In this document: piece after piece, positions 41,996 through 50,935 of the stretch
Layout of the letters: the number at the start of each line of letters is the position of its first letter
How positions within the stretch are numbered: position 1 is the first letter of the stretch
Source of the DNA: Nocardioides sp. BP30
GTDB lineage: Bacteria; Actinomycetota; Actinomycetes; Propionibacteriales; Nocardioidaceae
DNA length: 64,000 nucleotides
Direction: 5' to 3'
Assembly: GCF_029873215.1 (NCBI RefSeq)
Contig: NZ_CP123620.1
Coordinates: forward strand, 558,001-622,000
Notes under the pieces: model-generated
Databases searched by the model: none
What the model saw: only the letters and a program-made list of their open reading frames with translations
Told to the model about the DNA's origin: nothing
Translations under genes and position numbers: made by a program

Positions 41996-42486
41996 GGGCT
42001 GCAGATCGTGGCGTTGGTCGCGGCGGTGATGGACTTGGGCCCGGTGCCCACGGCGCCGAACTTGTCCCCGACCACGACCACGACGCCCGGCTCCGCGACC
42101 GACTTGCGCACCACCTTGGCGCCGGGCAGCCAGGCGGCGACCAGCTTGACCGCGGGACTGGCGGGATCCTCGGTCCAGATCTGCACGCTGCCGACCTTGG
42201 TGCCGCTGGCCGCGTTGCCGGAGTGGCCCTCCGCGAACCCGCCGTCCTTCAGCGCCGTCATCGTGCGCCCGGCCAGGCCCTCGCGCTTGGACGCGTTCAG
42301 CACGCTGACCGTCACCTGCGCCGGGAAGACGTGGTCGCCGACGTTGACGCTGGCCGAGCTGCAGACCGGCGCGTCCGCCTTCTTCGGGAACGGCTTGGTG
42401 AGCAGGGCGAAGCCCCACCCGCCGATCACCACGACGAGGAGAGCGACCACGACGAGGGTCAGCAGGGTCCGGGCACCGGTCAGCAC
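41983..42486 (-). CDS. Membrane-anchored LytR_C-domain protein
   Basis: A 167-residue protein with a short basic N-terminus, one membrane helix (about 8-32) and an extracytoplasmic LytR_C domain. VTVSVLNASKREGLAGRTMTALKDGGFAEG is the diagnostic stretch, and VVVVVGDKFG lies near the end. Similar proteins occur in many actinobacteria, next to the VapB-like gene found directly upstream here. A cell-wall polymer role is inferred from the LytR-CpsA-Psr association. GTG start at 42486. Confidence 0.88.
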   Translation of the reverse strand: MLTGARTLLTLVVVALLVVVIGGWGFALLTKPFPKKADAPVCSSASVNVGDHVFPAQVTVSVLNASKREGLAGRTMTALKDGGFAEGHSGNAASGTKVGSVQIWTEDPASPAVKLVAAWLPGAKVVRKSVAEPGVVVVVGDKFGAVGTGPKSITAATNATICSPTLS

Positions 42487-42496
42487 GCGCCGAATC

Positions 42497-42817
42497 CTAG
42501 GCGTTCGTGCCAGCCGCGGGGTCGCTCACCAGGGTGTGCACCCGGGCGTGCAGCACCAACCGCTGCTGCAGGGCGGCTCGCAGCGCCCGGTGGAGCCCGT
42601 CCTCGAGGTAGTACTCGCCGTGCCACTCCACGACGTGGGCGAACAGGTCGCCGTAGAACGTCGAGTCCTCGTCCAGCAGGGAGCCGAGCTGGAGCGTGTC
42701 CTTGGTGGTGACGAGCTCGTCGAGGCGCAGCTGGCGCGGCGGCAGGGCCGCCCAGTCCTTCGCCGTCAGACCGTGATCGGGATAGGGGCGGCTCGCTCCG
42801 ACGCGCTTGAAGATCAC
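42497..42817 (-). CDS. Conserved actinobacterial protein annotated as VapB-like
   Basis: A 106-residue protein beginning MIFKRVGASRPYPDHGLTAKDWAALPPRQLRLDELVTTK and containing LLDEDSTFYGDLFAHVVEWHGEYYLEDGLHRALRAALQQR. This is a widely conserved actinobacterial protein usually labelled type II antitoxin of the VapB family. No toxin gene adjoins it, so an antitoxin role is doubtful. GTG start at 42817. It is 10 bp from the LytR_C-protein gene on the same strand, an arrangement I believe is common in the group. Confidence 0.82.
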   Translation of the reverse strand: MIFKRVGASRPYPDHGLTAKDWAALPPRQLRLDELVTTKDTLQLGSLLDEDSTFYGDLFAHVVEWHGEYYLEDGLHRALRAALQQRLVLHARVHTLVSDPAAGTNA

Positions 42818-42888
42818 CCGTCGACCCTAACCCGACCCGAGGACGCCCGGACGTCGCGAGGCGTCGTCAGCAGTCTGGAAAGACACAT

Positions 42889-42922
42889 CAGGCCGGGTCC
42901 CGTGCGTAACGGGCCCGGCCTG
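42889..42922. terminator. Strong hairpin downstream of the 59-residue ORF
   Basis: CAGGCCGGG-T-CCCGT pairs with ACGGGCCCGGCCTG: a 14-bp stem with one bulged T and a GCGTA loop. It lies 32 bp beyond the stop of the minus-strand 59-codon gene and upstream of the VapB-like gene, so it probably ends the former's transcript. Confidence 0.75.
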
Positions 42923-42954
42923 GGCGTGTGTGGTGCTCGTCGGTCGAGCGCTGC

Positions 42955-43134
42955 TCAGGCCGACCAGCGCAGCGAGTCGTCGACCAGATCGGCGAAGGCG
43001 TAGGTGCCACGCAGATCCTCGCGCTCCTCCATCAGCTTGGCCAGCGCGCTGGCGTGACGGTTGCGGAGGTTGAACCGCTGTACGGTGACGCGGTCCAGCT
43101 CCTCGACCAGCTCGGTCGCGGTGGGGTTCTCCAT
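42955..43134 (-). CDS. Small 59-residue protein, unknown function
   Basis: A short acidic-basic helical protein: ENPTATELVEELDRVTVQRFNLRNRHASALAKLMEEREDLRGTYAF..., ending LVDDSLRWSA. ATG 43134 has a near-perfect GGAGGG ribosome site at the right distance, a promoter-like region upstream (43209-43238) and a strong terminator downstream, so it is very probably a real independent gene. No signal peptide or membrane segment is present. It lies beyond the 3' end of eccC on the same strand. I do not recognise a family. Confidence 0.72.
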   Translation of the reverse strand: MENPTATELVEELDRVTVQRFNLRNRHASALAKLMEEREDLRGTYAFADLVDDSLRWSA

Positions 43135-43208
43135 CTCGGCCCTCCTGTCGTGAATGCGGGTTGGTGACTCCAAGCGTTCCCTACGAAAGTCGCCAGGAGG
43201 TTGTTGGA

Positions 43209-43238
43209 ACGTTACAAGCAGGTGACCAAATAGTCCAA
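43209..43238 (-). promoter_or_regulatory. Putative promoter of the 59-residue ORF
   Basis: On the minus strand, TTGGAC (43238-43233) and TAACGT (43214-43209) are separated by 18 bp, in a locally A/T-rich stretch about 75 bp upstream of the start codon. Confidence 0.4.
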
Positions 43239-43311
43239 AGTCCTGTGACTTACTCGACTTAGACGTCTCGACGTCGCTGGTCGAGGCCGCCAGGGCCAGC
43301 GCCGAGAACGC

Positions 43312-46300
43312 TCAGAGCGTCGGCTCGGACCAGGCCAGCTGCACGACCTCGGTACCTCGGTCGCGGGTGACGAGCCGACCACGACCCGGAGGAGCCGGTA
43401 CGGCGCGCACGTTGCCGATGAGCTGACCCTCCGACGGATCCCCGGAGAGCAGCAGCCCCGGCATGGCCAGGTCGCGCAGACTCTGGATGACCGGCTCGTA
43501 CAGCGCCCGGGAGGCACCGCCCGCGCGGCGCGCCACCACCACGTGCAGGCCGGTGTCGCGGGCCTGGGCGAGCAGGGGTTGCAGTGCCTGCACCGGCGAG
43601 CCCTGCTGGGTCGCGACCAGGTCGTAGTCGTCGACGAGCACGAACACCTCGGCACCGGTCCACCACGATCGGTTGCGCAGCTGCTCGGGGGTGACGTCGG
43701 GACCCGGAAGCCGGCTCTCCAGGTAGCTGGCCAGATCCTTGAGCGCGGGCGCGGCCTGACCGGCCGAGGTCAGGTAGTTGAGCAGGTACTCCTCGGGGAT
43801 CTCGCCCAGCAGCGAGCGTCGGTAGTCGACCACGACGAGCTGAGCCTGCTTGGGCGTGCGGGTCCGCATCACCTCGTGGGCGTAGGAGCGCAGCAGCGCG
43901 CTCTTGCCGGACTGGCCGTCACCGAAGACCAGCAGGTGGGGCTCGGTGTCCGGGTCCAGCCCCACGGGTGCGAGCTCGCGCTCGTTGATGCCGAGCAGCA
44001 GCCTGCCGCCCGGCACGTCGGCGTCGATGCCGGCCGCCGCGCGGACGTCGTCCATCTTGATCTGCTCGGGCAGCAGGCGCAGCTTCGGGCCCTCCGGGCC
44101 GGTCCACGCCGCCCGGACCCGCTCGATGAGGTCCTCGACCCCGTCACCGAGCGTCGTCGAGTGCTGGTCGCCGTCGATGCGCGGCAGCGCGCCGAGGAAG
44201 TGCAGCTTCTGCGGCACCAGACCGCGACCGGGCCGCCCGGCCGGCACGAGCCCGGCGATCTTGCGGTCGATCTCGGAGTCGGTCGCATCGCCCAGCCGCA
44301 ACTCCAGCCGGGTGCCGAGCAGGTCGCGCATCGCGGCGCGGTAGTCGGCCCACCGCGTGGCGGCGGTGAGCAGGTGGAAGCCGAAGGTCAGACCGCGCTG
44401 GGCGAGTTGCTGCAGCTCGATCTCGATGTCGTCGAAGTCGGCCCGCAGCGTCGCCCACCCGTCCACGACGAGGAACACGTCGCCGTACCCGTCGTCGGCG
44501 CGCCCGCGCGTCGCGCCCTGCCGGCGTCGCGCGCGGTAGGTCTCGATGGAGTCGATGCCCTGGGCGCGGAAGTAGGCCTCGCGACGATCGACCACCCCGC
44601 GCACCTCGGCGATGATCCGGCGTACGACGTCGGGCTCGCTGCGGGTGCCGATGCCGGCCACGTGCGGCAGCCGGGCCAACGGCGCGAACGTCCCGCCGCC
44701 GAAGTCGAGCACGAAGATCTGTGTCTCCAGCGGCGTCGTGGTCAAGGACAGCGAGGCGACGAAGGTGCGCAGCAGCGTGCTCTTGCCGGACCGCGGGCCA
44801 CCCACGACCGCCGCATGGCCGGCCGCGCCGCCGAGGTCGACGCTGAGCGTGTCGCGGCGCTGCTCGTGCGGCCGGTCGACGGTGCCCAGGGGCACCACCA
44901 GGCCGCCGGCGCCGCGCCACGACGGCGAGGTCAGCCCGGCGACGGGATCCACCACGAGATCGGGCAGCAGCTGGTCGAGGGTGTCCGGTACGTCGAGGGG
45001 CGGCAGCCAGACCTGGTGGGCGGGCATGCCGTGCCCGGTCATCCGGGCGACGGCGATGTCGAGGAGCGACTCGTCGCTCGAGGGCGGTTGCGGGGTGGTC
45101 TCGACCGGCCGCGGCGGCGCCTCGACGGGGTCGAGTCCCCGGACCGGGGCGATGGTGAACGGCAGGATGCCGCTGATCGCGCCGGCGTCGTCGCGACGCA
45201 CGCGCGCACCGCCCGAGGGCGGTCCCGAGACGTAGGCGGCCTTGAACCGCAGCATCGAGGTGGGGTCCGGCTTGAGGTAGCCCAGGCCGGGGACGGCGGG
45301 CAGCTCGTAGGCGTCGGGGACGCCGAGCACGGCGCGCGACTCCTGCGCGGAGAACGTGCGCAGCCCGACCCGGTAGGACAGGTGTGACTCCAGGCCGCGC
45401 AGCCGGCCCTCCTCGAGCCGTTGCGAGGCGAGCAGCAGGTGCAGGCCCAGCGAGCGGCCGAGCCGACCGATGGCCACGAACAGGTCGATGAACTCCGGCT
45501 TGGCCGAGAGCATCTCGGAGAACTCGTCGACCACGATGAACAGCGACGGCAGGGGCGGCATCGACGGATCGTTGGTCCGAGCCCGCTCGTAGTCCTTGAT
45601 CGAGGAGAAGTTGCCTGCCTCGCGCAGGAGCTCCTGGCGGCGCACCATCTCGCCCGAGAGTGCGTCCTGCATGCGGTCGACCAGGGTGAGCTCGCCGGCC
45701 AGGTTGGTGATCACCGCCGAGACGTGGGGCATCTCGGCCATGCCGGCGAAGGTGGCCCCACCCTTGAAGTCGACCAGCACCATGTTGAGCTGCTCGGGGG
45801 AGTGGGTCAGCGCCAGGCCCAGGACGAGCGTTCGCAGGAACTCCGACTTGCCCGAGCCGGTCGCGCCGATGACCAGCCCGTGCGGCCCCATGCCCTGCTG
45901 GGCGGACTCCTTGATGTCGAGGTGGACCGGCGCACCGTTGTCCCCGAGCCCGATCGGCACCCGCAGCCGATCGCGCGCCGGACGCGGACGCCACGACACC
46001 TCCGGGTCGAGCACCCGTACGTCGCTGAGCCCGAGCAGCTCCATGATGTCGGTGGGGCCGGTGAGTTCGGCGTCACCGGCCTCGGCGGCGCCGGCGGCGA
46101 CCGTGTGCAGCGGTGTGAGCCGGCGGGCGAAGGCCTCGGCCACCTGCTGGTCGCACTGGTCGACCCGGGCGTGGACCGGCTCGGCGCGCACCCGCAGCAC
46201 CGAGGCGCTCGCGTACCCCTCCTCGTCGGGCTCGCCCTCGAGCTGCAGCCGCAGCCAGCTGGCATCGACCAGCTCGTCCCAGCGCGAGGGCAGGTCGAGC

Positions 46301-47346
46301 ACCGTGACGCCGTGCACGCCGTCCTGCGGGAGCACGTGGTTGCCCGGAGGGATGGTGACCCCGTCGACGACGACCAGGATGTGTGGGGTCAGCGTGCGTT
46401 CGTCGGAGCCGAACCGCGGCCGGTCGAGGAGGTCGGCCGGCAGCAGCGCGGCCAGGTCGTCGAGCGAGGTGGCGACCATCCGCCGCGGTCCGACCGCGTC
46501 CGCCTCGCGGGCGCTCTGTGCGTGCGGAAGCCACTTGACCCAGTCCCAGTGCGCCCGCAGCGCCTCGGTGGTGAGCACGGCGACGACGAGCTGGTCGGGT
46601 GAGTGGAACGTCGTGGCGGCACAGACCAGGGCGCGCGCGGCGGAGCGTGCCGGATCCTCGGCGCCGCAGATCTCGATCCGGTCGAAGGCTCGCAGGTCCA
46701 GGGAGGCCGGCAGGTCCGGCTGCAGCCGGTGCACCACCAGCAGCCGGTGCAGGGCCGAGGCGGCCGCCGGGTCGACCTGGTCGATCGGAGCGCTGTCCGG
46801 CGGTACCAGGGTCAGCGAGAGCGGCTGATGGCACACGCCGTACCTCACCTGGAGGAAGCGGGGATCGGAGACCCCTCGTTCCCAGAGCCGGGAGCGCTCC
46901 TCGGCCAGCGCGGGCAGCGAGCTGGGGTGGGGGTGGTGCCAGGTCAGGGCGCGGCGCTGCTGGTCGCCGGCGGTGCGGGCGGTCTCGCGCACCGAGGCGA
47001 GATAGCGCAGGTAGTCGGTCCGCTGACCACCGACGCTCTGCTGCTTCTGCTTCCGCTGCCGGTCGATCTGCACCACGATGAAGCCGATGGTGGCGAAGAG
47101 GAACATGCCGGCGGAGATGTACTGCCGCCCGCCGGCGCCCTGCCCGGTGCCGCCCATGGTGGCGACCAGCACGATCGAGCCGAGGCTGCCCAGCATCGGG
47201 ATCGCGTTCATCAGGACGCCGCCGCTGCCCTCCGCCTGGTCGAGCGGTGGCGGCGGCTGCAGCACGATCTCGCCGGTCGGCAGCTCGGGCTCGTCCGAGC
47301 GACCTCCACGCAGGGTGGACGGGGCCGTCGAGAGGGCAGGACTCAC
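43312..47346 (-). CDS. eccC: Type VII secretion ATPase EccC
   Basis: A 1344-residue FtsK/SpoIIIE-type ATPase, the motor of an ESX system, as one undivided chain. Two membrane helices lie near the N-terminus (about 43-95). Three ATPase domains follow. The first has Walker A GATGSGKSEF (about 493) with a full Walker B VVDEFSEM; the second GGPRSGKST (about 847) with VVDGWATL; the third GDGQSGKSA (about 1140) with VLVDDYDLV. The degenerate Walker B of domains 2 and 3 matches the known pattern in which they bind substrate and regulate. GTG 47346 follows GGAAG. It is divergent from eccD by 51 bp. Confidence 0.94.
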   Translation of the reverse strand: MSPALSTAPSTLRGGRSDEPELPTGEIVLQPPPPLDQAEGSGGVLMNAIPMLGSLGSIVLVATMGGTGQGAGGRQYISAGMFLFATIGFIVVQIDRQRKQKQQSVGGQRTDYLRYLASVRETARTAGDQQRRALTWHHPHPSSLPALAEERSRLWERGVSDPRFLQVRYGVCHQPLSLTLVPPDSAPIDQVDPAAASALHRLLVVHRLQPDLPASLDLRAFDRIEICGAEDPARSAARALVCAATTFHSPDQLVVAVLTTEALRAHWDWVKWLPHAQSAREADAVGPRRMVATSLDDLAALLPADLLDRPRFGSDERTLTPHILVVVDGVTIPPGNHVLPQDGVHGVTVLDLPSRWDELVDASWLRLQLEGEPDEEGYASASVLRVRAEPVHARVDQCDQQVAEAFARRLTPLHTVAAGAAEAGDAELTGPTDIMELLGLSDVRVLDPEVSWRPRPARDRLRVPIGLGDNGAPVHLDIKESAQQGMGPHGLVIGATGSGKSEFLRTLVLGLALTHSPEQLNMVLVDFKGGATFAGMAEMPHVSAVITNLAGELTLVDRMQDALSGEMVRRQELLREAGNFSSIKDYERARTNDPSMPPLPSLFIVVDEFSEMLSAKPEFIDLFVAIGRLGRSLGLHLLLASQRLEEGRLRGLESHLSYRVGLRTFSAQESRAVLGVPDAYELPAVPGLGYLKPDPTSMLRFKAAYVSGPPSGGARVRRDDAGAISGILPFTIAPVRGLDPVEAPPRPVETTPQPPSSDESLLDIAVARMTGHGMPAHQVWLPPLDVPDTLDQLLPDLVVDPVAGLTSPSWRGAGGLVVPLGTVDRPHEQRRDTLSVDLGGAAGHAAVVGGPRSGKSTLLRTFVASLSLTTTPLETQIFVLDFGGGTFAPLARLPHVAGIGTRSEPDVVRRIIAEVRGVVDRREAYFRAQGIDSIETYRARRRQGATRGRADDGYGDVFLVVDGWATLRADFDDIEIELQQLAQRGLTFGFHLLTAATRWADYRAAMRDLLGTRLELRLGDATDSEIDRKIAGLVPAGRPGRGLVPQKLHFLGALPRIDGDQHSTTLGDGVEDLIERVRAAWTGPEGPKLRLLPEQIKMDDVRAAAGIDADVPGGRLLLGINERELAPVGLDPDTEPHLLVFGDGQSGKSALLRSYAHEVMRTRTPKQAQLVVVDYRRSLLGEIPEEYLLNYLTSAGQAAPALKDLASYLESRLPGPDVTPEQLRNRSWWTGAEVFVLVDDYDLVATQQGSPVQALQPLLAQARDTGLHVVVARRAGGASRALYEPVIQSLRDLAMPGLLLSGDPSEGQLIGNVRAVPAPPGRGRLVTRDRGTEVVQLAWSEPTL

Positions 47347-47385
47347 GTCGGTGCACTTCCCTGATTCAGGCACTCGAAACCTGGG

Positions 47386-47391
47386 TAGTAG
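47386..47391 (+). promoter_or_regulatory. Possible -10 of a leaderless eccD transcript
   Basis: TAGTAG lies six bases before GTG 47398, in the 51-bp gap shared with divergent eccC. It departs from the TANNNT pattern at the last base. Confidence 0.3.
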
Positions 47392-47397
47392 GGCGGC

Positions 47398-48768
47398 GTG
47401 ACAGCCGGACGCATCGCAGGCAGCCTCGCGCTGACCGTGCACGGCACCCGCGGCGCGGTCGACCTCGTCGTCCCGCCGGACGCGACGGCGATGGACCTGG
47501 CGCGGGAGTACGCCGCCCAGCTCGGGCTGACCCATGTCCCCCCGCTGCTCACCCCGCTCGGCGAGTCCTTGACGCCCGGCGACGTGCTCAGCAGCCGTGG
47601 GCTGGTCTCCGGAGACCTCCTGGTCGTGGCCGAGCCGGTGGGAGCGCCTGCGGATCGGCACCGTCGGGCGCTGTGGCGAGCGGCGCTGGCGGGCCGAGCC
47701 GACGATCCGCCGGGACCGCTCTCGGCGCTGCTCGTCGCCTTGGCCGCCGCCGCCGCGCTCACCGCCGGCTGGCTCGCCCCCCACCTGAGCGCCGCCCGGC
47801 AGGACACGGTGGTGTGGCTGCTGCTCGCCGGTGCCGCCACGGGGCTGGTGCCGACGGGGCGGCTGGCACCTCGTCGCGCCGTCGTCGCGCCGTTCCTCGC
47901 CGGCGCGGCCGCCTATGCGATCGCCTGGGACCCGGCACCGGAGCGGCTGCCCACGATCATCGGGGTCGGTGCGCTCGCGGCGGCCGTCACCGCCGCCGTG
48001 GCACGGGCCTTCGACCGGCGCGCCGAGGAGGCGCTGCGGGTCTGGATCGTCGCCGGCGTGCTGGTCTTCTCGGTCAGCTGCGGTGCCGCGCTGCTCGACC
48101 TGGCACCCAGGGTGGTGTGGGCCGTGCTGCTCGCGGTGGCGGTGCTGGGTGCGCGGGTGGTTCCCTCGCAGGCCGTCGACGTGCCGGACGGCTACCTGGT
48201 CGACCTGGAACGGCTCGCGGTGAGTGCCTGGTCCGCCCGCGCCCAGCCGGGTCGCCGGGGCCGGACCCTCGTGCCGGTCGGGGCGGTCGCCGATGTGGCC
48301 GCGCGCGGCGCCCGCATCGTCCAGGCGGCAGCGGGCGCGGTGCTGGCGCTGGTGCTGCTCGCGGCGCCCCTGCTGCTGGCGGGAGCGGACCTGCCCGTCG
48401 ACCGGGTCGGTGCGCGGCTGATGGTCGGGCTGGCCGGGATCTCGCTGCTGTTCACCGCTCGCAGCTATCGCTACGCGGTCCCGCGCGGCCTGCTGCGCGC
48501 CGCCGGCCTGTGGTGCCTGGCCTGCGACGCCGTGGTCCTGCTGCCGCGACTCGACGCGGGTCGGACGGTGCTCGTGGTGGGCGGCGCGGTAGTGGTCGCT
48601 CTCGGCGTACTCGCTGCGGCGGTGGCGACCGGGCGGGGGTGGCGATCGGCGTGGTGGGCGGCTCGCGCCGAGCTGGCCGAGGCCCTCGCGATGGCCGGCA
48701 CGCTCGCGCTGCTGGTCGTGGCGACCGGATTCTTCCGCGCGCTGTGGGAATCGCACTTCGGTGTTTAG
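47398..48768 (+). CDS. eccD: Type VII secretion membrane protein EccD (first copy)
   Basis: A 456-residue protein with an N-terminal ubiquitin-like domain (about 8-80: GSLALTVHGTRGAVDLVVPPDATAMDLAREYAAQLGL...GDLLVVAE) followed by about eleven membrane helices. EccD forms the transmembrane vestibule of ESX complexes. It is divergent from eccC and followed by the two esx genes. A second EccD-like gene (49550-50920) with the same layout and equal length occurs in this locus; the two are strongly diverged. ESX complexes contain two EccD copies per protomer, so a heteromeric pair is possible. Confidence 0.88.
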   Translation: MTAGRIAGSLALTVHGTRGAVDLVVPPDATAMDLAREYAAQLGLTHVPPLLTPLGESLTPGDVLSSRGLVSGDLLVVAEPVGAPADRHRRALWRAALAGRADDPPGPLSALLVALAAAAALTAGWLAPHLSAARQDTVVWLLLAGAATGLVPTGRLAPRRAVVAPFLAGAAAYAIAWDPAPERLPTIIGVGALAAAVTAAVARAFDRRAEEALRVWIVAGVLVFSVSCGAALLDLAPRVVWAVLLAVAVLGARVVPSQAVDVPDGYLVDLERLAVSAWSARAQPGRRGRTLVPVGAVADVAARGARIVQAAAGAVLALVLLAAPLLLAGADLPVDRVGARLMVGLAGISLLFTARSYRYAVPRGLLRAAGLWCLACDAVVLLPRLDAGRTVLVVGGAVVVALGVLAAAVATGRGWRSAWWAARAELAEALAMAGTLALLVVATGFFRALWESHFGV

Positions 48769-48864
48769 CGCCCCACCGCCCGGGAATACGGCGAATGTCC
48801 GGACGATCGGGATCCGGAAGAACTCCTCGATCCGGCGGCCCTACCGCCAGGAAGGATAGCGACC

Positions 48865-49191
48865 ATGAGTGGTCCCAACGGCGGTGGCGTGGTCAACCAG
48901 GGGGCAGGCGTCCTCGAGCAGGCTGCCAAGGAGGTCGCCGCGGCGAAGAGCGACCTCGACCAGATCGCGGCCAATCTGCGCGGGCAGATCGAGCCGATGG
49001 TGGCGAGCTGGAAGGGTGCCGGCGCCAACGCGTTCTTCGAGTTCCACAACGCCTGGCACGAGAAGGAGAAGAAGATCGTGGACATCTTGACGAACTTCTC
49101 CAACGCGATCAGCACCACGCACACCAACAGCACCCAGATCGACTCCGACGAGTCGTCCAACTACAAGAACATCGCCGGCCGGCTCGGCTGA
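48865..49191 (+). CDS. WXG100 protein (EsxB-like, first of pair)
   Basis: A 108-residue helical hairpin with W49-K50-G51 at the turn, preceded by AGGAAGG. A Gly-rich N-terminus (SGPNGGGVVNQGAGVLEQAAKEV) precedes helix 1. Helix 2 contains NAFFEFHNAWHEKEKKIVDIL. Its tail (SSNYKNIAGRLG) lacks a YxxxD/E secretion signal. It is followed 36 bp later by a second WXG100 gene, the classical EsxB-EsxA arrangement in which the proteins are secreted as a heterodimer. Confidence 0.93.
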   Translation: MSGPNGGGVVNQGAGVLEQAAKEVAAAKSDLDQIAANLRGQIEPMVASWKGAGANAFFEFHNAWHEKEKKIVDILTNFSNAISTTHTNSTQIDSDESSNYKNIAGRLG

Positions 49192-49227
49192 GCTGCGACG
49201 CAATCAGCGAAGAGAAGGAGACACGAC

Positions 49228-49521
49228 ATGTCTGACGGGACGATCCGCGTCGCCGGTGCCGACCTCGAGCAGATGGCGACCGACATGAAGACCGCCAACA
49301 GCTCCATCCAGTCACGGCTCGACGACCTCAAGTCCAACCTCGAGAAGATCTTCGGCGCCGGCTGGGAGGGTCAGTCGCGCGAGGCGTTCGACACCGCACA
49401 CGCGCAGTGGACGACCCAGATCGCCGACATGCAGCAGATCATGACCGACGCCCACAACAACGTGCTCACCTCCCGCGAGAACTACGCGGCGGGTGACAAG
49501 AAGGCCGCCGGCTTCTTCTGA
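49228..49521 (+). CDS. WXG100 protein (EsxA-like, second of pair)
   Basis: A 97-residue helical hairpin with W46-E47-G48 at the turn and a GAAGGAG ribosome site. After helix 2 it carries Y86-A-A-G-D90, a match to the YxxxD/E type VII export signal, so this subunit probably supplies the recognition tail for the pair. FDTAHAQWTTQIADMQQIM is typical of helix 2. It is transcribed between esxB-like and the second eccD-like gene. Confidence 0.93.
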   Translation: MSDGTIRVAGADLEQMATDMKTANSSIQSRLDDLKSNLEKIFGAGWEGQSREAFDTAHAQWTTQIADMQQIMTDAHNNVLTSRENYAAGDKKAAGFF

Positions 49522-49549
49522 GCCTCGACGATCCGCGACGAAACCCTCG

Positions 49550-50920
49550 ATGACACAAGCGCCTGCGGCCGCCTCCGGGCTGGTCCGCGTCACGGTCGCC
49601 TCCGGCACGCGCCGGGTAGATCTCGTTCTACCCGGCGCCGTGCCCGTTGCGGAGCTCGTTCCCGAGCTCGCCCGTAGCGTCGGCCTCCTCGACGCCGCCA
49701 CCGTCTACGGCGGCTACCGGCTCGTGCTCCCGGACGGTCGCCGGCTCGCCCTCGACTCCGGCCTGATCAGCCAGGGGATCGAGGACGGCGGCGTGCTCAC
49801 GCTCAGCGCCGGGGTCGACGAGCCGACTCCGCGGGTGTACGACGACGTCGTCGAGGCGATGACCGACGTCGTCGAGCGCGAGCTGCGGCCCTGGCGGCCC
49901 GAGCAGGGCCGCCTGACGGCGCTGGTCGCGAGCGCCCTGTTCCTGCTCCTGGGCGCCGTGGCGCTGCTGGTGCAGCACGAGTCCCGTCTTGCGGGCGTCG
50001 CTGCGGGAGTGGTGGCTGCCGTCCTCGTCGGCGCCGCCGTCGTGCTCTCGCGCGCCGAGCGCGAGCCGGAGGCCTCGGTCGCGGTGGCCTGGCTGGCCGC
50101 CGCCTACGGCGCCGTCAGCGGGCTGGTGCTGGCCTGGCAGTCCGCGGGCGCCGGGGTCGAGGTGATGGGCCTGCCGCTCGCCGCCGCCGGCGGTGCCGTC
50201 CTGCTGGTCGGCTTCGTCGGCCTGCTCGGCCTGGCGGTCGAGGGCCGTACCCTGCTGCTCCCGGCGGCGGTGGTCGGCGCGATCCTGCTCGCCGTCGGCC
50301 TGATCGTCCGGGCCGGCGACTGGGACGGCTCGGTGGTGCTGACCGTCGTGCTGGTCGTGGTCGTGCTCGCCGGCGGGGTCTTCCCCTGGCTCGCGCTGGG
50401 CATGACCTCGACCGATGTCGACCGGCTCTACTCACCGCAGGACATCACCGCCGACCCGGCGGCGATCGACCCGACCCGGGTCGCCGCCGATGCGCGCATC
50501 GCCCACGAGATCCTCATCGGGATCTCCGCCACCGTCGGGGTGCTGCTCGTGCTGGTCGCACCGTTCGCCGTCGGTCTCGGGCTGTGGGGCACCCTGCTGG
50601 CGGTCGCCTCCTGCGCCGCGGTGATGCTGCGCACCCGGCAGTACCGCACCGGCAGCGAGGTGCTGGTGGGCCTGGTCCTCGGCGTGGTCGCCCTCGTCGT
50701 CACCGGCGCGGCGCTGCTCTGGCTGCATCCGTCCTGGCGGCCGACCACCGCTGTGGTCCTGGCCGCGGTCGGCGCGGTCGTGCTCGCCGGCACGATGCTG
50801 CCGGCGACGCCGTCGGTGCGCCGCGGTCGCCTCGGCGACGTGGCGGAGTCGGTCTCCCTGGTCCTGTTGCTGCCCCTGCTGGTGCTCGCCAGCGGCGTCT
50901 TCGGCTCGGTCTCGATCTAG
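49550..50920 (+). CDS. eccD: Type VII secretion membrane protein EccD (second copy)
   Basis: A 456-residue protein with an N-terminal ubiquitin-like domain (about 10-85: LVRVTVASGTRRVDLVLPGAVPVAELVPELARSVGL...GVLTLSAG), an amphipathic linker (PTPRVYDDVVEAMTDVVERELRPW) and about eleven membrane helices. The linker and RTRQYRTGSEVLVGLVLG near the middle of the membrane domain are classical EccD features, so this is the more typical of the two EccD proteins here. ATG 49550 is 28 bp after the esxA-like stop. eccB follows 15 bp downstream. Confidence 0.92.
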   Translation: MTQAPAAASGLVRVTVASGTRRVDLVLPGAVPVAELVPELARSVGLLDAATVYGGYRLVLPDGRRLALDSGLISQGIEDGGVLTLSAGVDEPTPRVYDDVVEAMTDVVERELRPWRPEQGRLTALVASALFLLLGAVALLVQHESRLAGVAAGVVAAVLVGAAVVLSRAEREPEASVAVAWLAAAYGAVSGLVLAWQSAGAGVEVMGLPLAAAGGAVLLVGFVGLLGLAVEGRTLLLPAAVVGAILLAVGLIVRAGDWDGSVVLTVVLVVVVLAGGVFPWLALGMTSTDVDRLYSPQDITADPAAIDPTRVAADARIAHEILIGISATVGVLLVLVAPFAVGLGLWGTLLAVASCAAVMLRTRQYRTGSEVLVGLVLGVVALVVTGAALLWLHPSWRPTTAVVLAAVGAVVLAGTMLPATPSVRRGRLGDVAESVSLVLLLPLLVLASGVFGSVSI

Positions 50921-50935
50921 GCCGCGGCGCGAGCG

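Noticed and set aside
42497..42817. Toxin-antitoxin locus suggested by the VapB-like protein
   Set aside because: No PIN-domain or other toxin gene is adjacent. The protein is a widely conserved actinobacterial family, so an antitoxin function is not supported.
43275..43301. Stem-loop CGCTGG...CCAGCG beyond the eccC stop as a terminator
   Set aside because: Only a 6-bp outer stem with a 15-base interior. Too weak to call against the GC background.
47347..48756. Upstream extension of the eccC frame through the eccD gene
   Set aside because: The frame stays open for 470 more codons, but it is antisense to eccD and low-complexity. The GTG at 47346 gives the expected EccC N-terminus.
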